The notes: generated by a model not told the origin, from the letters alone. A stretch of DNA of 43,531 nt from Acidobacteriota bacterium (GCA_003224755.1 QHZR01000026.1:1-43531), one strand, 5' to 3'. Positions 13,988-23,539 are shown, numbered from the stretch's first letter. Translations and numbers: made by a program.

Positions 13988-16270
13988 TTACCGATATTGC
14001 GGCGGCTTGTTCTTGTCTTTGTCTTTGTCTTTGTTTTTGTCCTCTGGATTGTTTCGATCGTTCCTTCTCTGTTGGTCCTGCTGACGATTATCGGACGGCC
14101 GCGCCTCAGGACGAGGAACGTTCTGGTTGCGATTGTTGGGCGTGGCTGCCGGACGGTTCTGGTTTTCAGGACGCTGGGGTCGAGCCTCCGGAGCGTTCTG
14201 CTGCTCTTGGCGCGGCGGTGGCGTCATCTCCGGACGATTCTGGTTCCGCTGGGGCTCCTGCCGGTTTTCCGGAGGACGAGTTGTTTGTTCAGGTTTTGTA
14301 CTCGGTGTCTCTGCCGGACGACCGGTTTCAGGCCTCATGTTCGGGTTTTGCCGCTGTTGCTGCTCCGGTGCTTGTTCAGGCCGATTGCCTGGCCGCGGTG
14401 CTGCGCGGTTGTTTTCCGGCTGCCGATTGTTTTCCGGTTGCGCTCCCCGATTGTTCTCGAGCGGTGCAGGACGATTCTCGACTCCGCCCGGGCGTTTGTT
14501 TTCCGGCGCACCGGGACGATTGTTTTCAGGTGCGGCCGGACGGTTCTCCGGGGCGCCAGGACGAGGAACGGCCCGGTTATTTTCCGGACGGTTGTTTTCT
14601 GGACGGTTATTTTCCGGAGCGCCCGGACGAGGGGCAGCATTGGGATTGTTGCCCGGACGATTCTCCACGCCTCCAGGACGCGGCGCGCCTTCATTCATGG
14701 CTCCCCCCGGGCGGCCACTTCCTTTTGCACCCCTCTCCAAGGGCTGGGCCTGAGCTGGCGGCGCAGCTTTTACTGTGCGAACTGGTGGCGGGGCGGCGGG
14801 GCGCTCCATTCCGCGGATTGCCTCAGGGCGATTCATCGCGACTGGTTGTCGAGTCGCAACCACTTGCCGGTTCATTACCTGCTGCGGTGGTCGCCTGTCG
14901 ATTGGACGTGCAGACCCGGCCAGACTCTGTCGCTCCGGCTGGATGTTTCTGACAGCCTCGTGACTCACCTGCGCTGAAGCAATTTGTCGTGCGTCGACAC
15001 GAACGATGTTGTTATGCACAGGCCGCGCATTTACGAACGTGTCATGGTTCACCACTGTAACCGCATTCACGTTGCGCTGATTCACGTACGTCACGTTCGT
15101 TACTTTATTCACGGTCACATTGTTATAAACATTCGTGACCTGTGTGACGTTCACCCGAGTGTTCGTGACGTTCACATTCTGCACGTAACGCGGGCTGGTG
15201 CGATACCAAGGAACAAACACCTCCCCAGGTGCTAGCGGGAACCATCCGACGCCGCCTCCAACGCCTACACCAACGCTAAAGCCGCCACCCCCAACGAAGG
15301 CGACCAAAGCCGGAGAGTAAACTGGCGCGACCGCAACTGGTCCAGGAACCCAGCACCAACTACTCTCAACGAAAGCCCATCGGCCATAGTGGAATGGCGC
15401 AAATCCCCAGGGCTCATCTTCAGTCCAAGTCCAGCCCCACGGCGAAACATAAACCCAGTGGCCATAGCGGTATGGCGCCCAGTCGCCAGGAACGCCGGAC
15501 GGGGACCATACGTTTCCATATCCCGCTACGTTGCGCCATCGGCCGTAATCGTCCAAATCCTCATAGCCAGTCATTTCATCCGAAACGTATTCTCGGCTCC
15601 GGACACGGTCTTCGCGTTGGTCACGTGAGAGAGCCCATTGAGTAAATTGCTCGTTTTGATTAATTTCGGCCACATCGTAGTTCAGCTGTTCGGTTCCGGA
15701 AAACGTCCCTTGCTGCCCCTGGGTTAGACGGTAAGAATTGCCCGAGCCAGTAATCTCTGCCTCGCCTCGAAAAACGGACGCAATTGTCTGATCGCCATTT
15801 TCGTTCACGTCGAGCCGAAACTCGCCCGGCTGATTGAGATTGAAGGCAAGGTTGGGCGTATCAACCTCAAAAGTGTTATCGCCACCAAAATGGCGCACAC
15901 GGAAAAACAACGATCCCACAGATAGTCGAAGTTGGGTCACGTCGTTTCCTACATCAAGAAAACTTACGCTCGTTTCCGGTCCGAGACGGACGGAAGTGGA
16001 CCCAATCTGGATCTCAGCCCGGGAATCGCGATCAACCCACAGATTGTCGCCAACGGTTAGAGTACGATTCATTGTTCCCTCGACCCAGTCACCTTGTCCG
16101 CCGGGTTGAAACGAGACGGAACCCTGCACGAAGCTGATTCGTCCGGCCCGCGCTGGCGGGTCTTGATCGTTATCTTGGCCTTGAGCAGACGCGAGAACTG
16201 CCGTTTGCAACAGCAACAAGATTGCCGCTGCAAAACCTGCAATGGAAAATCCTGTGCGTATGTTTTTCAT
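13988..16270 (-). CDS. FecR-domain secreted protein with Trp/Tyr repeats and Asn/Pro/Arg-rich tail
   Basis: A 760-residue protein. The start at 16270 (MKNIRTGF) has AAGGA well placed upstream; another ATG 21 bases earlier is less likely. A signal peptide covers residues 1-30 (ending ASAQG). A FecR-type beta domain follows at about 40-200 (GRISFVQGSVSFQPGG, VGDNLWVDRDSRAEI, VRLGPETSVSFLDV, a GEFRLDV segment). Next, at 235-320, come repeated units D-Y-G-x-W, Y-R-Y-G-H-W and H-Y-G-R-W of the DUF6600 kind, a Gly/Val-rich hydrophobic patch, and an Asn/Val/Thr-rich stretch (NVNVTNTRVNVTQVTN). The last 280 residues are low-complexity repeats of PENNRP and PRPGAPEN ending KDKDKDKNK. Role unknown; an extracellular, surface or matrix-binding protein is plausible. 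Confidence 0.85.
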   Translation of the reverse strand: MKNIRTGFSIAGFAAAILLLLQTAVLASAQGQDNDQDPPARAGRISFVQGSVSFQPGGQGDWVEGTMNRTLTVGDNLWVDRDSRAEIQIGSTSVRLGPETSVSFLDVGNDVTQLRLSVGSLFFRVRHFGGDNTFEVDTPNLAFNLNQPGEFRLDVNENGDQTIASVFRGEAEITGSGNSYRLTQGQQGTFSGTEQLNYDVAEINQNEQFTQWALSRDQREDRVRSREYVSDEMTGYEDLDDYGRWRNVAGYGNVWSPSGVPGDWAPYRYGHWVYVSPWGWTWTEDEPWGFAPFHYGRWAFVESSWCWVPGPVAVAPVYSPALVAFVGGGGFSVGVGVGGGVGWFPLAPGEVFVPWYRTSPRYVQNVNVTNTRVNVTQVTNVYNNVTVNKVTNVTYVNQRNVNAVTVVNHDTFVNARPVHNNIVRVDARQIASAQVSHEAVRNIQPERQSLAGSARPIDRRPPQQVMNRQVVATRQPVAMNRPEAIRGMERPAAPPPVRTVKAAPPAQAQPLERGAKGSGRPGGAMNEGAPRPGGVENRPGNNPNAAPRPGAPENNRPENNRPENNRAVPRPGAPENRPAAPENNRPGAPENKRPGGVENRPAPLENNRGAQPENNRQPENNRAAPRPGNRPEQAPEQQQRQNPNMRPETGRPAETPSTKPEQTTRPPENRQEPQRNQNRPEMTPPPRQEQQNAPEARPQRPENQNRPAATPNNRNQNVPRPEARPSDNRQQDQQRRNDRNNPEDKNKDKDKDKNKPPQYR

Positions 16271-16502
16271 AAGGTTCCTTGCTGCGGCCATCGTCAGGAA
16301 TCGGGCCGCATAGATTTAACAATTCAATTTCATTAAACACGCGGTGGAAACACAAGTTCCATACGGTCGTGCGGGTACGCACGCAAACCTCTTATGGTAC
16401 ATGCATGTCATTGATAGTAAGCCAGTTACATGGAAAACTCTGGAGCGGAGGTGTCGCATCCAACGATTATCGCTGCCTGCTTGGAACGGTTAATTGCTAG
16501 CC

Positions 16503-16516
16503 CCAAAAGCTTTTGG
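16503..16516. repeat. 14-bp perfect palindrome
   Basis: CCAAAAGCTTTTGG is a perfect 14-bp palindrome between the redoxin-like pseudogene and the FecR gene's upstream region. It could be a regulator site or chance. No copy was seen elsewhere in the window. Confidence 0.35.
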
Positions 16517-16539
16517 TGAGGCCGGTTTTGGGCGCATTA

Positions 16540-17168
16540 TCAGAGATGCAACAAGTCGTCCGGTTTCCAGTTCAAGCTTCTGCAGCACTCTTTCTGAGTG
16601 TCGCAGATCCTCCTGAGTGTCGCAGATCCTCGACCCGCGCGAGCTCCGGCATTGTCTCCGGAATGGCCGCGCGAAGCGGTTATGCCGCCGCTAAACTGCA
16701 GTGTTCCGTCCGCGCCATAGAACATCGTTTGGCCGGAAGCGAGCGCGCCAAAACTGCCGCTTCCTTCCCACCCACATCTTTTAGCACTCGCACACCAGGA
16801 ATCTGAGCCGCATTTCGCCACAAGTCTGTCTCTTCCCATTTTTCTGGAACTCCGTTTGGGACCACGAAGACCACGACCGCGTTCACACGCTTTTGCACTC
16901 TTGCCATCAGGACCGCCAGCTCACCCAATGTCGCCCGGGTACAGGGGCAGTGTGGGTGTGCCATTACTACCAGTGTCGGTACTCCGAAACCACGTTGGAT
17001 TTTGCTCTCTACTGGCCAGTGCGCCGGTGCTTGCCCCGGTGCGGCAGGCGCGTTTTCATAATTGAGGCTTGCGCGCAAACCAAATGCAAGGCCGATTACC
17101 CAAAGCACGCCAGCCGCACACAACAGCAGGCTTTTATCCCGGTCCCGTGCTGGCACGCATGGTGTCAA
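16540..17168 (-). pseudogene. Membrane-anchored redoxin-like protein with frameshift
   Basis: The first frame has a membrane anchor (residues about 12-33) and then VPTLVVMAHPHCPCTRATLGELAVLMARVQ, with a C-x-C motif (HPHCPC) in a thioredoxin-like position, similar to RedB-type proteins. It breaks after GVRVLKDVGGKEA; in another frame the sequence continues SFGALASGQTMFYGADG, then LQFSGGITASRGHSGDNAG, the usual end of this family. The join near 16755-16770 corresponds to one missing base. The tail is further disturbed by a 19-bp tandem duplication. The start is uncertain (TTG at 17168 or GTG at 17156). It is probably inactive unless the shift is a sequencing error. Confidence 0.65.
16594..16631. 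repeat. 19-bp tandem duplication
   Basis: CTGAGTGTCGCAGATCCTC occurs twice in a row without mismatch (16594-16612 and 16613-16631) in the last part of the redoxin-like pseudogene. As 19 is not a multiple of three, it changes the reading frame of the tail. Confidence 0.85.
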
Positions 17169-17417
17169 TTGGTCTATCCGCCGAGGTACTTATGCAGCGC
17201 CCCCAACAATTCTGTTTCCTGAAACGCCTCGGTGCAGCCTCTCCGAATCCTTCCTGCAAGGAATCGCCGCCGAAACGCTGAACTGAACGACTATGGGGGT
17301 TCTCCGATCCACAGCACACTTCGGCACAGCAGTGCCAAGTTAGCAACAGCCGCAGACAGGCAACAGATGACGATGGTAATTAAGGCCGATTTGAGAATTA
17401 CGAAGGTAGGTTCACCC
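17169..17417. other. Intergenic region between redoxin-like pseudogene and lon
   Basis: No convincing gene or RNA is visible in these 250 bases. It is the 3' flank of lon and the 5' flank of the redoxin-like gene, both minus-strand. Confidence 0.35.
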
Positions 17418-17444
17418 CAGACCTTGCACTGGCTGCAAGGTCTG
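17418..17444. terminator. Strong hairpin downstream of lon
   Basis: CAGACCTTGCA-CTGGC-TGCAAGGTCTG is a perfect 11-bp stem with a 5-base loop, 21 bases beyond the lon stop. The T-run (GTTTTTG) lies on the plus-strand side, so as an intrinsic terminator it would work best for plus-strand transcription. For lon it may only protect the mRNA end. Confidence 0.6.
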
Positions 17445-17465
17445 AGGAGTTTTTGATTGACGAGT

Positions 17466-19853
17466 CTAGCCGACGGTTTGTTCCGCCAAGACTTTCTCTC
17501 GTTCCTCGGCATCGCGTTGCTCGTCACGATCTGACGATGGCAGCGCAAGTTCGAGCACCTCGCGGATTGTTTTGACGTAATGAACGTTCAAGTTTTCGAG
17601 TTGCTCGGGCGTGAGATCTTCTTCGACGTTCATCTTGTTTTCAGCCGGCAGGATTACGTCATGCACTCCCGCCCGCTTTGCGGCGAGGACCTTTTCCTTT
17701 ATTCCGCCGACAGGCAGAACATTCCCACTCAGGGTTATTTCGCCCGTCATCGCCGTCAATGGACGAACAGGCCGGTCTTTTAGCAAAGAGACCAACGATG
17801 TCGCCATCGTTACGCCAGCAGATGGCCCATCTTTAGGAATTGCGCCCGCAGGAACATGTATGTGAATGTCATGGTCGGCGAAAAAGCTCTCTCCGATTCC
17901 CAGGTGAACGGCATTCGACCTCACCCAGGTAAGCGCGGCCTGCATGGATTCCTGCATGACTTGGCCGATTTGGCCCGTCATGGTGAACCCACCTTTCCCA
18001 CGCATCACATTGGCTTCGACGAATAACACATCGCCGCCAGTCGGAGTCCACGCGAGGCCGACAGAAACGCCGGCGCGCTTGGTGCGCTCGGCAATTTCGC
18101 CTTCACTGCGGACCTTGATCCCCCCGAGGAATTCTTGAATGATTTCCTGAGTAACCAGCAGCTTCTCGGCCTTGCCCTCAGCTAAGCGTCGCGCTTGCTT
18201 CCGGCAAATCGTCCCGATATTGCGCTCCAGGTTGCGAACTCCAGCTTCGCGTGTGTAATGGCGGATGAGGTGACCCATTGCATCTTGGGGGAACTCGATC
18301 TGCTCGGCCGTAATGCCGTTCTCTTCGATCTGTCGCGGAACCAGATATTGGAAAGCGATATGGACCTTCTCTTCTTCGGTATAACCCTGCAGTTCGATTA
18401 TCTCCATGCGGTCGCGCAGCGGCTCGGCTACAGGATCGAGCATGTTCGCTGTCGTGATGAACAACACTTTTGATAAATCGAACGGTACGTCAAGATAGTT
18501 GTCGCGGAACGTCGAGTTTTGCTCGGGATCGAGAGCTTCGAGCAAAGCCGAGCCTGGATCGCCGCGGAAGTCGCGCCCTACCTTGTCAATTTCATCGAGC
18601 ATGAAAACCGGATCTTTCGTTTCCGCGCGGCGAATGCCTTGAATGATCTGCCCTGGCAGTGCGCCGATGTAGGTGCGCCGGTGCCCACGAATCTCGGCCT
18701 CGTCGTGCACCCCGCCCAGCGAAATGCGGACAAACTTACGACCTAACGCACGCGCTATGGAGCGTCCGAGCGAAGTCTTACCTACGCCTGGAGGTCCGAC
18801 GAAACAGAGGATCGGGCCTTTCATTGCGGGCTTCAAACGACGGACCGACAGATAATCAAGTATGCGATCTTTGACCTTCTGCAAGTCATAGTGATCGGTA
18901 TCCAGAATTTCTTTTGCTTTCGGAATATCTACTTCACCGCCCGAGGTCTTCGCCCACGGCAGCACGGCGAGCCACTCCACATAATTCCGCGTAACTCCGT
19001 AGTCCGCGGCCATCGGCGACATCCGCGCGAGACGGCCGAGTTCTTTGAGAGCTTCTTTCTTAACTTCATCCGGCATTCCTGCCGATTCAATCTTCTGCCG
19101 AAGCTCTTCTGTGTCGCGCTGGCCTTCGTCCTGTTCGCCTAATTCCTTCTGAATGGCCTTCATCTGCTCGCGCAGATAGTATTCGCGCTGACTTTGCTGG
19201 ACTCGGTCCTGGACTTCCGATTGAATTTTGTTTCGCAGTTGCTGGACCTCGAGTTCTTTGGCCAAATGCTGATTTATCTTTTCCAGCCGCACGCGAACAT
19301 CGGTAGTCTCGAGTGTGTCCTGTTTGTCAGCGGTCGAAAGCGACGGCAGCGACGACGCGATGAAATCAACCAAGCGGCCCGGCTCTTCCACATTCATCGC
19401 AACCGTCGAGAGCTCGTCCGACAATGTTGGAGAGCCGGCTACGATCTGCTGGAAGAGAGTGAGAACGTTGCGCTGCAGTGCCTCCACCTCTGAAGACTTT
19501 GGCGGAACCGCTTCTGGCACGCTATCAACCCGCGCCATCATGTAAGGCGTGAGTTGAGTGAATTCTGTGAGCCGCACGCGTTCCAGGCCTTCCGCAAAAA
19601 CAAAGAGGCTCTGGTTCGGCATCTTGACGACTTTGTGAACAACCGCGAGGCTTCCAACCGTATAAAGATCAGTCGGTTGCGGCGAATCTACCCGCGCTTC
19701 GCGTTGCGCCACCACGATGATGGTCTTGTCCTCACCCAACGAGTTAATAAGCTGGACAGAGCTTTCGCGCCCCACGGTCAGCGGCAGCACGGCATGGGGG
19801 AACAGTACCGTGTCTCGGACAGGCAATACCGGCAATGATTTATCTTCAGGCAT
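17466..19853 (-). CDS. lon: ATP-dependent protease La (Lon)
   Basis: A 795-residue LonA from ATG 19853 (MPEDKSLPVLPVRDTVLFPH); a longer in-frame start adds 29 basic residues not typical of the family. The N-terminal substrate-binding domain covers residues 1-200 and a coiled coil about 190-250. In the AAA+ module, Walker A GPPGVGKT lies at 353-360, with Walker B (VFMLDEIDK) following. The protease domain has PKDGPSAG with catalytic Ser678 and Lys721 (GGIKEKVLAAK), the spacing seen in E. coli Lon. Role: degrades misfolded and regulatory proteins in the cytoplasm. The length is normal and all key residues are present. Confidence 0.97.
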   Translation of the reverse strand: MPEDKSLPVLPVRDTVLFPHAVLPLTVGRESSVQLINSLGEDKTIIVVAQREARVDSPQPTDLYTVGSLAVVHKVVKMPNQSLFVFAEGLERVRLTEFTQLTPYMMARVDSVPEAVPPKSSEVEALQRNVLTLFQQIVAGSPTLSDELSTVAMNVEEPGRLVDFIASSLPSLSTADKQDTLETTDVRVRLEKINQHLAKELEVQQLRNKIQSEVQDRVQQSQREYYLREQMKAIQKELGEQDEGQRDTEELRQKIESAGMPDEVKKEALKELGRLARMSPMAADYGVTRNYVEWLAVLPWAKTSGGEVDIPKAKEILDTDHYDLQKVKDRILDYLSVRRLKPAMKGPILCFVGPPGVGKTSLGRSIARALGRKFVRISLGGVHDEAEIRGHRRTYIGALPGQIIQGIRRAETKDPVFMLDEIDKVGRDFRGDPGSALLEALDPEQNSTFRDNYLDVPFDLSKVLFITTANMLDPVAEPLRDRMEIIELQGYTEEEKVHIAFQYLVPRQIEENGITAEQIEFPQDAMGHLIRHYTREAGVRNLERNIGTICRKQARRLAEGKAEKLLVTQEIIQEFLGGIKVRSEGEIAERTKRAGVSVGLAWTPTGGDVLFVEANVMRGKGGFTMTGQIGQVMQESMQAALTWVRSNAVHLGIGESFFADHDIHIHVPAGAIPKDGPSAGVTMATSLVSLLKDRPVRPLTAMTGEITLSGNVLPVGGIKEKVLAAKRAGVHDVILPAENKMNVEEDLTPEQLENLNVHYVKTIREVLELALPSSDRDEQRDAEEREKVLAEQTVG

Positions 19854-20109
19854 TTTTTTCTCGTTGCGGCTACGTCGCCGCGCCGTTTTCAGGTGATTCT
19901 CGGACTTGAGTGTATCGTACTCAACTTTTGATGCCTTCAATCCCCAGAGGATTCATCGGTCGCTTACGCCGTAAGTTCACCCTCTCGCGCAAAGCACTTG
20001 GATTCTAATCCTCTGGCCTCGCTTTGTGAAAAACGAAGGTTTGAGAGAGAACTGGACGAAAGTACTTCGACTGAGCTTATACTTAGCGGCTTCAGTTCGA
20101 AGGAAAACC

Positions 20110-21436
20110 ATGCGCCTGAATCCATATTTGGCCAAGAGTACAGTCGTAGCGGCGCTCGGAGGACGGCTATTTGGCTTTGACACAGTCGTCATCTTCGGCA
20201 CGACGAGCGGACTTACTTCCGCTTACAGCCTTTCGCCGCTGCTGAAAGGACTCACAGTCTCGGCGGCATTGTGGGGAACCGTCGCGGGATCGCTGCTGGC
20301 TGGAATTCCGGCGACCGTTACGGCCGTCGCGACAGCCTACGCCTGATGGCCGTGATCTACTTTTTATCAGCACTGGGTTGCGCGGGAGCATGGAGCTGGG
20401 CATCATTGGTTGTATCAGGTTCGTTGCGGGCTTGGGAATCAGCGGATCGTCGGTGCTTGGTCCCATGTACATCGCGGAAATCGCTCCGGCAAGCTGGCGC
20501 GGACGTTTAGTCGGATTTTTTCAATTCAACATCGTGTTCGGGATTCTGCTCGCCTATCTCTCCAACTATCTTATTGGCATGCAGCACCTCGGAAGTGCCG
20601 AGTGGCGCTGGGAGCTCGGCGTGAGCGCGATTCCTGCTGTGTTTTTCCTGGTAATGCTGTTCTTTATTCCTCGAAGCCCGCGCTGGCTGATCAAGAAGCA
20701 GCGTCTAGACGAAGCATGAGAGGTGCTTAGGCTGACGGGAGAAGCGAATTATGAGCAGGAGTTGCAGGAAATTCGCGCTTCTATTGATGCCGAACACGGG
20801 CACGCGAATGAGCCTCTGCTCTCCGCAAAATATAGAGTGCCACTTTTTCTGGCTGTTTCGATTGCATTCTTTAATCAATTCTCCGGTATCAACGCCGTTC
20901 TTTATTACCTGAACGATATTTTCGCGAGTGCAGGATTCAGCAAGGTCTCAAGCGGATTGCAAGCCGTGTTCATCGGGCTTACAAATTTGATCTTCACTAT
21001 GATCGCGATGTCGGTTATTGATAAGTTCGGCCGCAAAAAGTTGCTCCTGATTGGTGCGGTCGGCACTTCAGGTTGCCTCGCCGGCGTTGCATCAATTTTC
21101 GCGACAGACAAACGGCCGGATCTGCTTATCTGGCTGCTGGTAACGTACATCGCATTCTTCGCTTTTTCGCAGGGCGCGGTGATCTGGGTCTACATCAGCG
21201 AAGTTTTCCCAAACCGTGTGCGCGCCAAAGGACAAAGCCTGGGAAGCTTCACCCACTGGATCACGGCCCCATTGATTTCGCTGGGATTTCCCTCGGTCGC
21301 CAGGTGGTCAAAGCCGTTGCCCTTCGTATTCTTCGCGGCCATCACAGTTGTGCAATTCCTTGTAGTTCTGATTGCATATCCGGAAACGAAGGGCGCATCT
21401 CTAGAGGAGATTCAGAAGGAATTCTCGGTGGCATGA
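20110..21436 (+). pseudogene. Sugar-porter (MFS) transporter with two frameshifts and a nonsense codon
   Basis: ATG 20110 with AGGAAAAC upstream begins MRLNPYLAKSTVVAALGGRLFGFDTVVI, the N-terminus of the XylE/GalP-type family. The frame shifts near 20305-20312 (to GDRYGRRDSLRLMAVIYFLSALG) and again near 20400-20420 (to IRFVAGLGISGSSVLGPMYIAEIAPASWRGR). Each shift equals one missing base. Then an in-frame TGA at 20717-20719 follows LDEA, after which EVLRLTGEANYEQELQEI continues the same frame to PETKGASLEEIQKEF. Joined, it is a complete twelve-helix transporter with GGRLFGFD, GRR, PESPRW-like (PRSPRW) and PETKG motifs. Three independent lesions mean a true pseudogene. Confidence 0.88.
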
Positions 21437-21439
21437 ACA

Positions 21440-22246
21440 TCACACTGCGGGATAAATTCCCAACACCTTTACCATGTCTGCCACTACTCTCAACTGCAGC
21501 AGGGCTCCACGTGCCAGCTTGTCGTCTCCACGCAGAAAATCGGCGTAAAAGACATACTCCCAAGGACGTCCGCGGATCGGCCGCGATTCGATCTTGCTCA
21601 AACTGATGTCACGATCGGCAAATACCCGCAACGCTTTGTGCAGTGCTCCCGGGACGTTCTTCAAGCCAAATGCAATTGACGTCTTGTTCGCGCGGGGCAG
21701 AATGCGCTTCTTCCGGCGCAGCAGAAAGAACCGAGTGAAGTTACGTTTGTCGTCTTCAATACCCGCGAGCAGAATGCGGCCCTTGAAAACGGAAGCCGCG
21801 TGCCGGCTGGCGATTCCCGCTGCGTCACGCATTCCGGTCTCAATCACATGCTTCACACTTCCCGCCGTGTCATAAAAAGGCGTGGCCTGAATGCCCGAGT
21901 TCTTGCTGAAGAAATCACGGCACTGGTCGAGTGCTACCGGATGAGAAAACGCGAGGCGTAGGTCTGATTTCTTCACTCCTGGCGCTGCAATCAGGTTGTG
22001 AATAATCCGAAGATGAAAATCGCGTTGGATAAAAACATCTCGCGCAAGGAGAAGGTCCATGTGCTCGGTAACCGATCCGGCCAGCGAGTTTTCAATTGGA
22101 ATCACCGCAATCGGAACTTTATCCGCTTCCAGCAGATCGAAAACTTCGGCCGAGCGCGCGCATGGAACGATGGCGCATCCGGGAACCATTCTTCGTGCAG
22201 CCTCGTGACTGAATGATCCCAGCTCTCCCTGGATGGCAACTTTCAT
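21440..22246 (-). CDS. pheA: Prephenate dehydratase
   Basis: A 268-residue monofunctional enzyme. MKVAIQGELGSFSHEAAR starts the first half of the periplasmic-binding-like catalytic domain. IPIENSLAGSVTEHMDLL carries the conserved IENS segment, and KRNFTRFFLL contains the essential Thr-Arg-Phe (TRF) motif. The ACT regulatory domain spans about residues 188-265 (TSIAFGLKNVPGALHKAL and SLSKIESRP, the GALH and ESRP phenylalanine-binding motifs), so feedback control by phenylalanine is expected. Reaction: prephenate to phenylpyruvate in phenylalanine synthesis. Its start overlaps the stop of the GNAT gene by 4 bases, and its end is 3 bases from the convergent transporter pseudogene. Confidence 0.95.
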   Translation of the reverse strand: MKVAIQGELGSFSHEAARRMVPGCAIVPCARSAEVFDLLEADKVPIAVIPIENSLAGSVTEHMDLLLARDVFIQRDFHLRIIHNLIAAPGVKKSDLRLAFSHPVALDQCRDFFSKNSGIQATPFYDTAGSVKHVIETGMRDAAGIASRHAASVFKGRILLAGIEDDKRNFTRFFLLRRKKRILPRANKTSIAFGLKNVPGALHKALRVFADRDISLSKIESRPIRGRPWEYVFYADFLRGDDKLARGALLQLRVVADMVKVLGIYPAV

Positions 22247-22740
22247 CTGAGCAAGTTATCGGAAGGACCTGCGGGAAGCAAATTTTTCTCGAGTACCAGC
22301 GCGTCCACGCCGTCCGAATAATACCGTGGCACCGTTTTGATGACGTCATAGCGGTGCCGCTTATAAAACGCCAGCGCAGCGGCATTGTCTACGGCAGTCT
22401 CGAGGTAAATGGAGCGGCAGCCAACTGACTGCATCCTCGTCTCTCCAGTTTCGAGCAGTGAAGATCCAAGCCCCTGTTTCCGTGCTCCTGAAAGCACATC
22501 AATGGTTATGATATGACCCACGCGACGGCGGCCTGCCTCGGCAACCAGAAAACCAAGAATTTTCTGGTCCACGTCGTCTGGCCCCCCGGCATGGGCAATC
22601 AAAGTAAAGGCATTACGGCGACTAACGTAAATACCCAATTCAAATCGGCTATACGAGATACCCGGAGGAAAACAGACCTGATCAATTTCCCAGAGCCTCT
22701 CGAAGTCGTCAGGCCGATAATCGCGGATCGTGAATGGCAC
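22243..22740 (-). CDS. GNAT family N-acetyltransferase (RimI-like)
   Basis: A 165-residue acetyltransferase from ATG 22740. TIRDYRPDDFERLWEIDQVCFPPG is the usual beta1-alpha1 start. HIITIDVLSGARKQGLGSSLLE carries the acetyl-CoA pyrophosphate loop (R/K-Q-G-L-G). YLETAVDNAAALAFYKRHRY gives the N-x-x-A-x-x-F-Y motif B typical of RimI-type N-terminal acetyltransferases. It is coupled to pheA by an ATGA overlap, which suggests joint transcription but not necessarily a shared pathway. The substrate is unknown; a second RimI-like domain with the ribosomal-type neighbour tsaB is at 34742-35578. Confidence 0.85.
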   Translation of the reverse strand: MPFTIRDYRPDDFERLWEIDQVCFPPGISYSRFELGIYVSRRNAFTLIAHAGGPDDVDQKILGFLVAEAGRRRVGHIITIDVLSGARKQGLGSSLLETGETRMQSVGCRSIYLETAVDNAAALAFYKRHRYDVIKTVPRYYSDGVDALVLEKNLLPAGPSDNLLR

Positions 22741-22882
22741 AAAATTCTCCGGTCGGTGGCTTCGAATTCTGCAAAGCTCGCATCCTAAACCACTTAGGCA
22801 TCGTGGTTAATCTTAAAAAAATCTACACTGAAATCCTTGCTCTCTTACACCCCTAAGTCGTAACATTCGCATCTGAGGATTT

Positions 22883-23539
22883 GTGGTGCTGCCCATCGCC
22901 ATTGAAGCGGTAGTCGCTGCGACCGCCCTGGTTGCGCTTTGGTACTTTCTGTTTTCCCGCTACAACCGGAGGCGCGGAACTCTGGTTCTGCAATGGGTGG
23001 AGGCTGCGTGCGCGACGCGGGGCCGGATTGTGGAGACCCGATGGCTTAGCGCCAGCCGGTTGCAGGCACATTTCAGTTTTGCCACCCATTGGTTCGAGAA
23101 CGCCCGGGTCACCATCAAGTTGTTGCCGCGCCACGTTCCCCTGCAATGGATTGTCTGCGCATGGCGTCGGCAGCGAGAAACACTCACATTTGAGGCCGAT
23201 CTCGACGATTCGCCGGCCTTCCATTTGGAGATTTCCCGCCATCGCTGGCTGACCCAGAAGCCAAAGGAAATATCTAGTCCGGAGAGAAATTGGACCATCT
23301 CACGCCCGGGTCCAGTGGTTTTGACCACGCGCACGGAATGGACCCATGAGCTAACGCCAGTCGTTAATACCCTCATGACCTCCCGTGGGCACAACCTGTT
23401 GAGCGTACGCTTCCGTCCAGATTCACCTAATCTCGCAGCCACCATTGCACTCGATGCGCTCTCGGACGAGGAGACTACTGCTGCGTTCCTTGGCGTGCTC
23501 CGGGACTTGGCTGCCGGTTCCTCCGCTTCGCGTCATTAG
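22883..23539 (+). CDS. Membrane-anchored hypothetical protein, 218 aa
   Basis: GTG 22883 follows GAGGAT at a suitable distance. One membrane helix near the N-terminus (residues 4-25, IAIEAVVAATALVALWYFLF) is followed by basic RYNRRRG, so the remaining 190 residues are probably cytoplasmic. The soluble part is rich in Trp and Arg with no motif I recognise. The stop overlaps the stop of the convergent response regulator by 4 bases. Composition and ribosome binding site support a real gene. Function unknown. Confidence 0.65.
   Translation: MVLPIAIEAVVAATALVALWYFLFSRYNRRRGTLVLQWVEAACATRGRIVETRWLSASRLQAHFSFATHWFENARVTIKLLPRHVPLQWIVCAWRRQRETLTFEADLDDSPAFHLEISRHRWLTQKPKEISSPERNWTISRPGPVVLTTRTEWTHELTPVVNTLMTSRGHNLLSVRFRPDSPNLAATIALDALSDEETTAAFLGVLRDLAAGSSASRH

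Noticed and set aside
14500-14640. Short repeats as a possible CRISPR or DNA repeat array
   Set aside because: They are imperfect coding repeats (PENNRP, PRPGAPEN) with no constant spacer length.
13997-14977. Long plus-strand reading frames opposite the FecR gene tail
   Set aside because: They are the antisense of the low-complexity Asn/Pro/Arg repeats; repeat composition keeps the frames open without any protein-like motif.
20717-20719. TGA in the transporter gene as selenocysteine
   Set aside because: No SECIS-like hairpin follows, transporters of this family have no selenocysteine, and two frameshifts show the gene is dead.
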